A stretch of DNA of 40,192 bases from an uncultured Lachnospiraceae bacterium (lineage in GTDB: Bacteria > Bacillota > Clostridia > Lachnospirales > Lachnospiraceae). Under the pieces are notes generated by a model. It had not been told where the DNA came from. It was given only the letters and a program-made list of their open reading frames with translations, and ran no database searches. The DNA is taken from assembly GCA_944381535.1 (NCBI GenBank), contig CALWLN010000120.1:1-40192 (forward strand), read 5' to 3'. A program made the translations under genes and the position numbers. Position 1 is the first letter of the stretch, and every line of letters begins with the position of its first letter. Shown here piece by piece: positions 1-7,042 of this stretch.

Positions 1-164
1 AAATGACCTCTAAAACACCCCGATTTTGGCTCGCAGTTGCCCCATTTTTTAATCATAACGGGGTCAAAAAGGGCCTGTTGCCCCATTATTAATCAAGAAA
101 AACCGGGTCAGGCGAGGTCAAATCCTGCCAAAATCGGACAAAGGACAACAGACTTTTTGGAAAG
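1..164. repeat. Intergenic repeats beyond the rpsI terminator
   Basis: No gene is visible here. Two imperfect direct copies of a roughly 41-base unit start at 36 and 77, each beginning GTTGCCCCATT and carrying AATCA followed by a GGGTCA-type motif. An outer perfect inverted repeat pairs CCGATTTTGGC (20-30) with GCCAAAATCGG (127-137), and TGACCTC (4-10) pairs with GAGGTCA (114-120). The stretch could fold into one long structure. Its function is unknown and its left side is cut by the window edge. Confidence 0.4.
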
Positions 165-165
165 G

Positions 166-201
166 AAAAAGCCCGGAAAACCGCATGGTTCCGGGCTTTT
201 T
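166..201 (-). terminator. Intrinsic terminator of rplM-rpsI
   Basis: A 13-bp stem of AAAAAGCCCGGAA and TTCCGGGCTTTTT encloses a 10-base loop. It starts 30 bases after the rpsI stop. The U-rich arm follows a GC-rich stem on either strand, so it could work in both directions. Confidence 0.85.
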
Positions 202-231
202 GAGCATTTTTGAATTGGTTTGTCGGGCCTG

Positions 232-624
232 TTATCTCTTGGAGAACTGCGGCGCACGACGGGCTGCCTTGAGGCCGTACTTCTTTCTCTCTTTCATTCT
301 CGGGTCACGTGTCAGATAACCTTTGGACTTGAGAATAGGTCTGTAGTCAGCGTCTGCCTGAAGCAGGGCTCTGGCAATGCCGTGACGGATCGCTCCGGCC
401 TGGCCGGTGTAGCCGCCGCCTTTTACATTTACAAGAACGTCGAACTTGTCAACGGTGTCAGTTGCCACTAAGGGCTGACGAACGATAACCTTCAGGGTCT
501 CTAACCCTAAATACTCGTCGATATCTCTTTTATTGATTGTAACCTTACCGGTTCCAGGTACTAAGTATACTCTGGCGATGGATTTTTTTCTTCTTCCTGT
601 TCCGTAATACCTTGCGTTAGCCAT
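232..624 (-). CDS. rpsI: 30S ribosomal protein S9
   Basis: This encodes uS9, a structural protein of the small ribosomal subunit whose C-terminal tail reaches the P-site tRNA. The 130 residues match the usual bacterial length. The start ([15 protein letters not shown]), the central [19 protein letters not shown] block and the basic C-terminus ending APQFSKR are all characteristic. It lies 15 bases after rplM, as in nearly all bacteria, and the two are clearly co-transcribed from the promoter near 1290. The terminator at 166-201 follows. A plus-strand open frame over the same bases is a shadow. Confidence 0.98.
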   Translation of the reverse strand: MANARYYGTGRRKKSIARVYLVPGTGKVTINKRDIDEYLGLETLKVIVRQPLVATDTVDKFDVLVNVKGGGYTGQAGAIRHGIARALLQADADYRPILKSKGYLTRDPRMKERKKYGLKAARRAPQFSKR

Positions 625-639
625 TGTGATTTACCTCCC

Positions 640-1068
640 TTAAAATGTCAAAGCTTCTGGTTTCTGAGCTGCGTGTTTGTGTTCCGCTCCGGCGTACACG
701 AACAATTTCTTGTACATCTGTCTTCCCAAAGGTCCCTTTGGAAGCATGCCCTTCACTGCAAGCTCTATCACCCGCTCAGGTTTTTTTGCCAACATTTCTT
801 TTAAGGTTGTCTCTTTCATTCCGCCTACATACTCGGAATGACGATAGTAAATCTTCTGGTCCAGCTTCTTGCCGGTAACCTTAACCTTTTCCGCATTTAC
901 CACAATAACATAGTCACCGGTATCCATATGGGGTGTAAAGATTGGCTTATTCTTTCCTCTCAATACCTTTGCCACCTCGGATGCCAGACGGCCCAGGGTC
1001 TTTCCCTCCGCGTCAACCACGTACCATTTTCTTTCAATCGTTGCCGGGCTGGCCATAAAAGTCTTCAT
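640..1068 (-). CDS. rplM: 50S ribosomal protein L13
   Basis: This encodes uL13, an early-assembly protein of the large ribosomal subunit. Its 142 residues match the family length. The N-terminal [20 protein letters not shown], the [14 protein letters not shown] segment and the [20 protein letters not shown] block are typical. A GGAGGG ribosome binding site lies eight bases before the ATG. In many Bacillota rplM directly follows truA. Here truA is about 10 kb upstream on the same strand with a sugar operon in between, and rplM has its own consensus promoter and a leader of about 200 bases. Confidence 0.98.
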   Translation of the reverse strand: MKTFMASPATIERKWYVVDAEGKTLGRLASEVAKVLRGKNKPIFTPHMDTGDYVIVVNAEKVKVTGKKLDQKIYYRHSEYVGGMKETTLKEMLAKKPERVIELAVKGMLPKGPLGRQMYKKLFVYAGAEHKHAAQKPEALTF

Positions 1069-1187
1069 TGATGTTTCCCTCCTTGAATTTTCCAGTGGTA
1101 CTCTGATATCCGGATGCCGTCCTCAGATACCTTCCGCGTAGCAGCTGTGCCTTCCGCTTCCGGTGTGTATTTCATCCGTTCTATCAT
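1065..1187 (-). CDS. Possible 40-residue leader peptide before rplM
   Basis: A short open frame begins [13 protein letters not shown] inside the rplM leader, and its TGA overlaps the rplM ATG (CAATGA). The upstream ribosome binding site is weak: GGTGAG only a few bases from the ATG. The peptide is hydrophilic and resembles no family I recognise. The overlap would suit translational coupling or leader control, but a frame this short can arise by chance. Confidence 0.2.
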   Translation of the reverse strand: MIERMKYTPEAEGTAATRKVSEDGIRISEYHWKIQGGKHQ

Positions 1188-1274
1188 TTTCTCACCATTT
1201 ACATTTTTCCTTGTACATCAAAGCAAAAACGCTTCGCCGGAGCGGCTTGCATTTCTAACTTGCCATACCTGGCT

Positions 1275-1303
1275 ATTATATTACATTGGAGCAAGGATGT
1301 CAA
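1275..1303 (-). promoter_or_regulatory. Consensus promoter of rplM-rpsI
   Basis: TTGACA (1298-1303) and TATAAT (1275-1280) are separated by exactly 17 bases, a perfect sigma-A match. Transcription should start near 1268, giving a leader of about 200 bases. The -35 box begins about 20 bases after the end of the rhamnosidase-like gene. Confidence 0.9.
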
Positions 1304-1323
1304 TTATTTTTTGCCAGAATCCG

Positions 1324-4158
1324 CTATTTTCGCTTAAGGTACGTAATTCTCACATCCACCGCCTCACCCTTAAAGGGTACAAAGGAAATTTCCTCCGGCA
1401 GCTCTAAGTACACGTCATATCTCCCATTTTCAAGCTTCCAATCAACAGAGATCATTCCGTAAGGTGTTGGAATACTGCATCTGCACCAGCTTAAGGGCAG
1501 AGGACATGGCTCAAAGGTAACCTTTCCAAACCCCTTTTCCAGCACCTTTACACCGGATAGGCAACGCAGCATAAAATACGCCGGAGTGGCGGACCAGGAA
1601 TGGCAGTAGCTTCTGGTACGCCCATTTTCATAAAATCCCGGGAATACCTCCCAGCAGGTGGTGCTATCATAGCGAAGCATATCGCCCCAGCGTTTTTTGA
1701 TATCCACAAAAATCGCCGGCACTTCTCCCAGGCGCGCATAAGCGGCATACACATAGTACAGAAAGAAGGGGGAGCCTGCCCTCAGAAATTCCTCCGGTGG
1801 ATGAATCAAATATTCCTCTACCAGCTTTTCCTTCCGCCCATCCGTAATTCCATTATAAAGATAGAGCATTGTATGAGTCTGGATACTTACGGTTTTGGAA
1901 ATGCCCGTCTCCGGCGACCAGCCATCCCGGTACATCTTAAGCTTCTCGTCCCAAAGTGCCGTATCTATATAGGAAACAAGCCTCTCTTGATACCCATGAT
2001 AGCGATTGGCATCCCCTAAACGCCCGGTTTCTGCTCCATAATCGGCCACCAGGCCATAGCAGTGAGCCAGCAGCGCCTCATGGGCTGTCACCACACAGTG
2101 GTTGCCGATGTCCATAGCCGCCCAATCTACCATATTCCAGGCATGAATCAGGAAAGCTCCTTCCTCCGTGATAAACCGGCTATAATAATCCAAAGCCCGG
2201 CACATGGCCGGATATAATTCTTCCACCGTATCCTGCTCTCCGGAGAGTTCAAAGGTCTCAAAAATAGAGATTACCCAGTTCATCATCCACATTGGAATGG
2301 AAGTATTCCAGTCCGTTGGGGTCAGAGCATTCATTAGAGGCGTATTCCTTTGGGCTGTGACCGCAAGCCGCTGCACATGCTGTTCAAAAGCATAATCTCC
2401 AAACAGCCACGCGTTCAACAAGGAGCTTAACTGGGCGTCCCCCAGCCAAAACGCCTGCTCATAGGTGGGAGAATCCGTGAAACTGTCCTCCGTGCAGAGC
2501 CGATTGGTGTGGCGGCACATTTCAAAAATACGGTTAAGCTCCATGTCACTGGATTCAAACTGTCCCAGATTCGCTAAGGCATAGGTCTCATGGCGTATGA
2601 AAAAGTCTCTGATTTCCACCGGCGCTTTCGCGTTACGGACAGTAATCAGCCCGTAACGCATGCCTATCCGGCACATACACTGATAAGTCTGCCATCCCTC
2701 ATCGGCCACATAATGAATCCCGTTATTCAAACCGATGGTAAAATCTATCTCCTTCCGGTAATCATTCTCAAACCCATAAATGTCGATGACGGTTCCACGG
2801 GAAGCCTTCAGGGTAAAGGAAAGCTGCCCCACATAGATATCCCCGAAATCCACCAGGATTCTTCGAAAATCTCCCATCTTTGGCAGGCCAATGACCGTAA
2901 CATCCTGATTTTCCCATAAGATACCGCAGTCCTGGACGGTGACAGCGTACTGCGCCTCCACCCGCTCTGTGCGCGCCAAAGAAAGCAGATACAAATCTTC
3001 ATACACATCCTCCGGATTTAGAAACGTAATCCTCTCCGCAGTCTCAGAAAGCTCTGAGAAACTATCTGCAGCCCAGATTCTCTCATGTTCCTTCGTATGC
3101 TGTTCCATCCGGTTAAACTCGTCCAGCCCGCCATAAATCCTTCCCACACCATCAAGCTCCTGGCGTATAATAGCAGTAGGCCCCACGGTGAAAAAGTCCT
3201 TTCCCTGCACCTTCCATGGAAATTGCAGTTCCAAATGACAGTACAGATCATCATACTTTCCCGATACCTGTAGCAGAAAAAAATGTTCCCCGCCGGTTAA
3301 CGAAACCGGAATTTCCCGCTTGCTGTTGCTCACTTCGTAAACAATGCCGTCCACTTTAAAATCTCCGATAATTCCATTCCAGGCGCGGTTTGGGAAGGAG
3401 ATAATCCCATCCATATTGCGGGGCGCAACCAGTGTCCCTCCAATAAAGCCTGAAAAAATCGTCTCGTCCGCATCCCTCCGTCCCCCAAAAAAGGCTCTCC
3501 TGGTATTCAACGTAATCTGCCAACAGCCGCGGCTTACATCCTGGATACACTCCATCTTCACCGGACGAATCTCCCGGACATCAAAACTGCGGATAGGACG
3601 CCGGACACATGTCCTATCCATGCGGTAGCCGGAAAGCAGGCAAGCGCCCGGCCAGTCATCAGCAACTGCGCTGTCCTCAATCCATGTAAGGTCATCCAAA
3701 CGCCCGTCATAATAATCCGAAAATCCCAGATTTACATTTCGCTTAGGTACATAGCGCAGATATCCCCTGTCCTCCTTGCACCGGGTACCTTCCCCGGAAG
3801 CTGCCAGCGTTCGCTCTCCCTGAGACACCGTAAAATCAAGTCCCGGCTCCTGGCTAATACTCTGATAAGTAGACCAGCCATAATTCCAGACCCGGACAGC
3901 CAAATGGTTCTCTCCCTTTCTGCATAAGGGAAGCAGTTCATAGGAATCATATACCAGCCTGCCCTCCGTCTCCCGGATAGGGCCGCAGCCAATCTGCTTT
4001 CCATTTAAATACACCATATATTTTGTAACAGCGCAAATTGTCAAAGTAATGTCCTGCGTCAAATTCTCCACCTGAAAGGAAGAAGAAAAACATGCCCTGG
4101 TATTTTCACGCAGCGTCTCTCCTCTGTCAGTCTGATTTACCCAAATCCATTCCCCCAT
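1324..4158 (-). CDS. GH78-like alpha-L-rhamnosidase (six-hairpin glycosidase)
   Basis: This is a probable cytoplasmic glycosidase that removes terminal alpha-L-rhamnose or a similar sugar from imported oligosaccharides. I take the start as MGEWIWVNQT (944 residues) because GGAGG lies seven bases upstream; a longer frame adds 15 residues without a ribosome binding site. Beta-sandwich domains fill about residues 1-370. A linker region leads into an (alpha/alpha)6 barrel, where EDSFTDSPTYEQ and WLGDAQ (557-575) occupy the place of the GH78 acidic catalytic motif. A C-terminal beta domain ends the protein. No signal peptide is visible. The ATG follows the UroD-family stop by one base (TGATATG), so the two are translationally coupled. 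Exact substrate is inferred. Confidence 0.75.
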   Translation of the reverse strand: MGEWIWVNQTDRGETLRENTRACFSSSFQVENLTQDITLTICAVTKYMVYLNGKQIGCGPIRETEGRLVYDSYELLPLCRKGENHLAVRVWNYGWSTYQSISQEPGLDFTVSQGERTLAASGEGTRCKEDRGYLRYVPKRNVNLGFSDYYDGRLDDLTWIEDSAVADDWPGACLLSGYRMDRTCVRRPIRSFDVREIRPVKMECIQDVSRGCWQITLNTRRAFFGGRRDADETIFSGFIGGTLVAPRNMDGIISFPNRAWNGIIGDFKVDGIVYEVSNSKREIPVSLTGGEHFFLLQVSGKYDDLYCHLELQFPWKVQGKDFFTVGPTAIIRQELDGVGRIYGGLDEFNRMEQHTKEHERIWAADSFSELSETAERITFLNPEDVYEDLYLLSLARTERVEAQYAVTVQDCGILWENQDVTVIGLPKMGDFRRILVDFGDIYVGQLSFTLKASRGTVIDIYGFENDYRKEIDFTIGLNNGIHYVADEGWQTYQCMCRIGMRYGLITVRNAKAPVEIRDFFIRHETYALANLGQFESSDMELNRIFEMCRHTNRLCTEDSFTDSPTYEQAFWLGDAQLSSLLNAWLFGDYAFEQHVQRLAVTAQRNTPLMNALTPTDWNTSIPMWMMNWVISIFETFELSGEQDTVEELYPAMCRALDYYSRFITEEGAFLIHAWNMVDWAAMDIGNHCVVTAHEALLAHCYGLVADYGAETGRLGDANRYHGYQERLVSYIDTALWDEKLKMYRDGWSPETGISKTVSIQTHTMLYLYNGITDGRKEKLVEEYLIHPPEEFLRAGSPFFLYYVYAAYARLGEVPAIFVDIKKRWGDMLRYDSTTCWEVFPGFYENGRTRSYCHSWSATPAYFMLRCLSGVKVLEKGFGKVTFEPCPLPLSWCRCSIPTPYGMISVDWKLENGRYDVYLELPEEISFVPFKGEAVDVRITYLKRK

Positions 4159-4159
4159 A

Positions 4160-5176
4160 TCATTTCCTCCAAATCTTGCAGGCTCTCTTGCCGTATTCCT
4201 CAAGAAGCTTTACATAATACCGGTAGTTCTCCATGGTGGTTCCCGGCGGCGTCTGATGATCCATGCCGATCATATACCCGCCACTCTCAATCACCGGAAG
4301 CAGCCGTTCAAACTCCTGACGGATATCCTCCTTTCCCCGAAACATACACATTTTATCAAAACCTCCAATAAAAAGAAAGTCCGGATATTTTCCGCGAAGC
4401 TCCGCCAAATCTACCCCCGCCTGGCGCTCCAGAGGCAGGATTCCGTCCACCCCGGCCTCCTGGAACCAGGGGATGAGCTGGGACACGTCCCCGTCGGAAT
4501 CCACGAACACTTTTGTCCCATATTTTTTAATTTCCGGAATTAACCGCTTATAGTAGGGCAGCATAAATTCCTCAAAAAGAGCTCTGGATATCATGGAACC
4601 CTTGTTGTAGCTCATATCCTCGGCAATCGTCATAAAATCCGCTTTCATATATTTTGCAAAGGTGTCAATCTGCTTAATCTGCCACTCCAGCAGTTCCCCG
4701 CAAATCTCGTGATACAACTCAGGGTAATCATAGAAAGCATACAAATGTGCCTCATCCCCGAAAAGCTCCCGTGGAAACCAAAAGAAGCCGTCCACCGTGT
4801 ACCATACAATGGTGTCACCCCGCTCCTGCCTCGGGATTGTGGCGAGGATTTTGTCCTTCATACGCTCCACGGCGTCCTCGGGCAGGAAGAATTTCCGAAG
4901 CCTCCGGTAATCCTTCTCATCCCGCACGATACCCGGCCCCACAAACTTGGACTCCGGTTGGGGACAATCCTCCGTAAAATGGGGAAACCAGAACTGTGTG
5001 ATACTGTCAAGGCCAAAATAAGTAAACAGTTCCTGGTCACTTAAATTTTTCGGCAGCCCTTCCGCTTCCCAGCCTTCAATGGTTTTATCCCACCAGGTAG
5101 CCCACTCCACCACCGGGCTGCGGTCAACAGTAGAATCCTTGTCCATCACTTTTTGAAAACGCTCTCTTGTCGTCAT
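4160..5176 (-). CDS. Uroporphyrinogen decarboxylase-family protein (UroD/MtaA fold)
   Basis: This 338-residue protein has a UroD-type TIM barrel. Visible signs are FVDSDGDVSQLIPWF, GVDGILPLERQAGVDL, the family block GGFDKMCMFRGKEDI and the C-terminal MDHQTPPGTTMENYRYY. The N-terminus lacks the RQAGR signature that true HemE uses to bind porphyrin carboxylates, and no other heme gene is near, so heme synthesis is unlikely. Relatives include methyltransferases of corrinoid systems (MtaA, CmuA) and many uncharacterised proteins in sugar operons of Clostridia. It sits 12 bases after a permease gene and one base before the rhamnosidase gene, which points to glycoside catabolism. The reaction is unknown. 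Confidence 0.75.
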   Translation of the reverse strand: MTTRERFQKVMDKDSTVDRSPVVEWATWWDKTIEGWEAEGLPKNLSDQELFTYFGLDSITQFWFPHFTEDCPQPESKFVGPGIVRDEKDYRRLRKFFLPEDAVERMKDKILATIPRQERGDTIVWYTVDGFFWFPRELFGDEAHLYAFYDYPELYHEICGELLEWQIKQIDTFAKYMKADFMTIAEDMSYNKGSMISRALFEEFMLPYYKRLIPEIKKYGTKVFVDSDGDVSQLIPWFQEAGVDGILPLERQAGVDLAELRGKYPDFLFIGGFDKMCMFRGKEDIRQEFERLLPVIESGGYMIGMDHQTPPGTTMENYRYYVKLLEEYGKRACKIWRK

Positions 5177-5188
5177 CGATATACCCCC

Positions 5189-6046
5189 TTAACCCTTTAC
5201 GGCTCCACCGGTCAAGCCCTCTACAATCTGCTCCGAGAACAGGAAGTAGATGATAATGATCGGAATCAACGCAATGGTAATGGCCGCAAAAATCTTGTTC
5301 CAGTTCGCCAGGAAGTTGGCGCTGTAGCTGTAAATCCCCAGGGTCAGGGTCTTCACGCCTGTCTTCGTCAAAAACACCAGCGGCATGAAAAAGTCATTCC
5401 AGATCTGTACAAAGCTGATCAGTGCCACGGTGGAGATAACGGGCTTGGAGATAGGCAGCACGATTCTCAAATAAACTTGAAAATCCCTGGCTCCATCAAT
5501 CCGGGCCGACTCCATCACCGACTTGGGCAGCGCCTTGAAAAAGTTGGTAAACAACAGCGTAGAAAAGGAAAGGTTCGCCGTGTAGATCATCACCAGTCCC
5601 CACAGGGTATTGTTGAGGTTCATCCTCGTCAGCATAATAAACAACGGCAGGATTCCCAACTGTATCGGGAACATCAATCCCAACAGAAAATAACTTTCCA
5701 GCAGCGCTTTTCCTTTAAACTCATAATGTGCCAGCGCGTATCCCAGCATGGAAGCCACAATACAGAGACACAGCACCGAAACAGTCACCAGAATCACACT
5801 ATTTAAAAGATTCCTCAAAAAATGATCCTCAAATATAACTTCCCGAAAATTATCCAGAGTGAAAGAACTCGGCCAGCCCATGGTGTTATTAATCAGCTCT
5901 GACTTCGTCTTAAAAGAATTCAAAATTGTCATTCCGATCAGGTAAATGGAGATAAACGTATATAATACCAGGAGGCAGGAAATAATGCCCTTTATGATCT
6001 TAGCCGGTCTTGACTCTATTTTTTTCGCTCTTTTTTTCATTCTCAT
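5189..6046 (-). CDS. Sugar ABC transporter permease, MalG type
   Basis: This 285-residue inner membrane protein is one half of the pore of a carbohydrate-uptake-1 ABC importer. Hydrophobic segments suit six membrane helices, starting with one at about residues 17-42. The cytoplasmic EAA loop, which docks the ATPase, is visible as ESARIDGARDFQVYLRIVLP. It follows the MalF-type gene by 11 bases. No ATPase gene is present in the operon. That is normal for this type of importer in Bacillota, where a shared MsmX-like ATPase encoded elsewhere serves several systems. Substrate is inferred from the neighbouring glycosidase. Confidence 0.9.
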   Translation of the reverse strand: MRMKKRAKKIESRPAKIIKGIISCLLVLYTFISIYLIGMTILNSFKTKSELINNTMGWPSSFTLDNFREVIFEDHFLRNLLNSVILVTVSVLCLCIVASMLGYALAHYEFKGKALLESYFLLGLMFPIQLGILPLFIMLTRMNLNNTLWGLVMIYTANLSFSTLLFTNFFKALPKSVMESARIDGARDFQVYLRIVLPISKPVISTVALISFVQIWNDFFMPLVFLTKTGVKTLTLGIYSYSANFLANWNKIFAAITIALIPIIIIYFLFSEQIVEGLTGGAVKG

Positions 6047-6057
6047 AAGACCGCCTC

Positions 6058-6966
6058 CTAATACTCAATCTTCTTTAAAAGCTTTTTTGTAACAATAGTC
6101 AGGCTTAAAATAATTACAAACATCACCACACTGATGGCAGAGCCGAAACCAATAGAGGTTTCCCCGAAATAAGTGCCGCCAAAGGCGTAACGGTAGAATA
6201 CCATGTTAATAAAATCCAACTTGTTGGTGGCGCCGCCCTGTGGCCCCACCAAAATGTAAGGAAGGTCAAACATTGTCATGGCATAGATAACACTCAGGGT
6301 AATGTTCGTGGTGAGGGAGGAAGTCAGCATGGGCAACACAACATGCCAGAAGCGTTTCCACTCTCCGCAGCCGTCAATAACGCTGGCCTCCACGATTTCC
6401 GAAGGGATTTCCTGCATATTGGCAAAGAAAATCATCATACCGGAACCGATACACTGCCAGATAATGACACACACAAATATCTTGAATACCATGTCCGGGT
6501 CCCCCAGCCAGGCCTGCTGGGCGTCTTTTCCAAACAGAGCTGTGAGAATCTTATTCAAGACACCCACGTTGGGATCAAACAAAATCATTGCGAAAAATCC
6601 CACAATAGAGGTGCTGATAACATAGGGCAGAAACAGCATGAACCGTATATATTTGTGGAATCTTATTTTAATATGAAGCATATACGCAAAAAAGATTTGT
6701 ATGGGCGTTATGATCAGCAGCACACAGAGCAGATATTTAAAATTGTTTCCCAGAGCATTGAAAAATGTGCCGGACACTCTTTCGTTTGTAAACAATCGTA
6801 TGAAATTGCCAAAGCCCACAAAGGTCTTAGGCCCGATGCCGCTCCAGTCAAACACGCTGTAGTAAAAAGCGAAAGCCAGGGGCACCATCATAAAAACAGT
6901 GTACATGATGAAACCCGGAGCAATAAAGCCAATGTAAGATCGATTTTTCCTTTTTTTCTTCTTCAA
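6058..6966 (-). CDS. Sugar ABC transporter permease, MalF type
   Basis: This is the second pore subunit of the same sugar importer. I place the start at a TTG (LKKKKRKNRSYIG, 302 residues) because GGAGGG lies six bases before it. The ATG 21 codons upstream has no comparable site and would add a non-membrane tail. Six membrane helices are apparent, and the EAA loop reads EASVIDGCGEWKRFWHVVLP. It lies 76 bases after the response regulator/binding-protein fusion gene, the usual place for a permease directly behind its binding protein. Confidence 0.88.
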   Translation of the reverse strand: MKKKKRKNRSYIGFIAPGFIMYTVFMMVPLAFAFYYSVFDWSGIGPKTFVGFGNFIRLFTNERVSGTFFNALGNNFKYLLCVLLIITPIQIFFAYMLHIKIRFHKYIRFMLFLPYVISTSIVGFFAMILFDPNVGVLNKILTALFGKDAQQAWLGDPDMVFKIFVCVIIWQCIGSGMMIFFANMQEIPSEIVEASVIDGCGEWKRFWHVVLPMLTSSLTTNITLSVIYAMTMFDLPYILVGPQGGATNKLDFINMVFYRYAFGGTYFGETSIGFGSAISVVMFVIILSLTIVTKKLLKKIEY

Positions 6967-7042
6967 GCAAATCCCTCCATTTCCAAAAAAGAGGGTGAAG
7001 TCAGATACCAACCTCACCCTCAAAGCCAACCTACGATAAGTA

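Noticed and set aside
5153-5806. Plus-strand frame of 217 codons over the MalG-type permease
   Set aside because: It lies opposite a clear permease with an EAA loop. Its Gln/His-rich composition comes from reading Leu/Val codons backwards.
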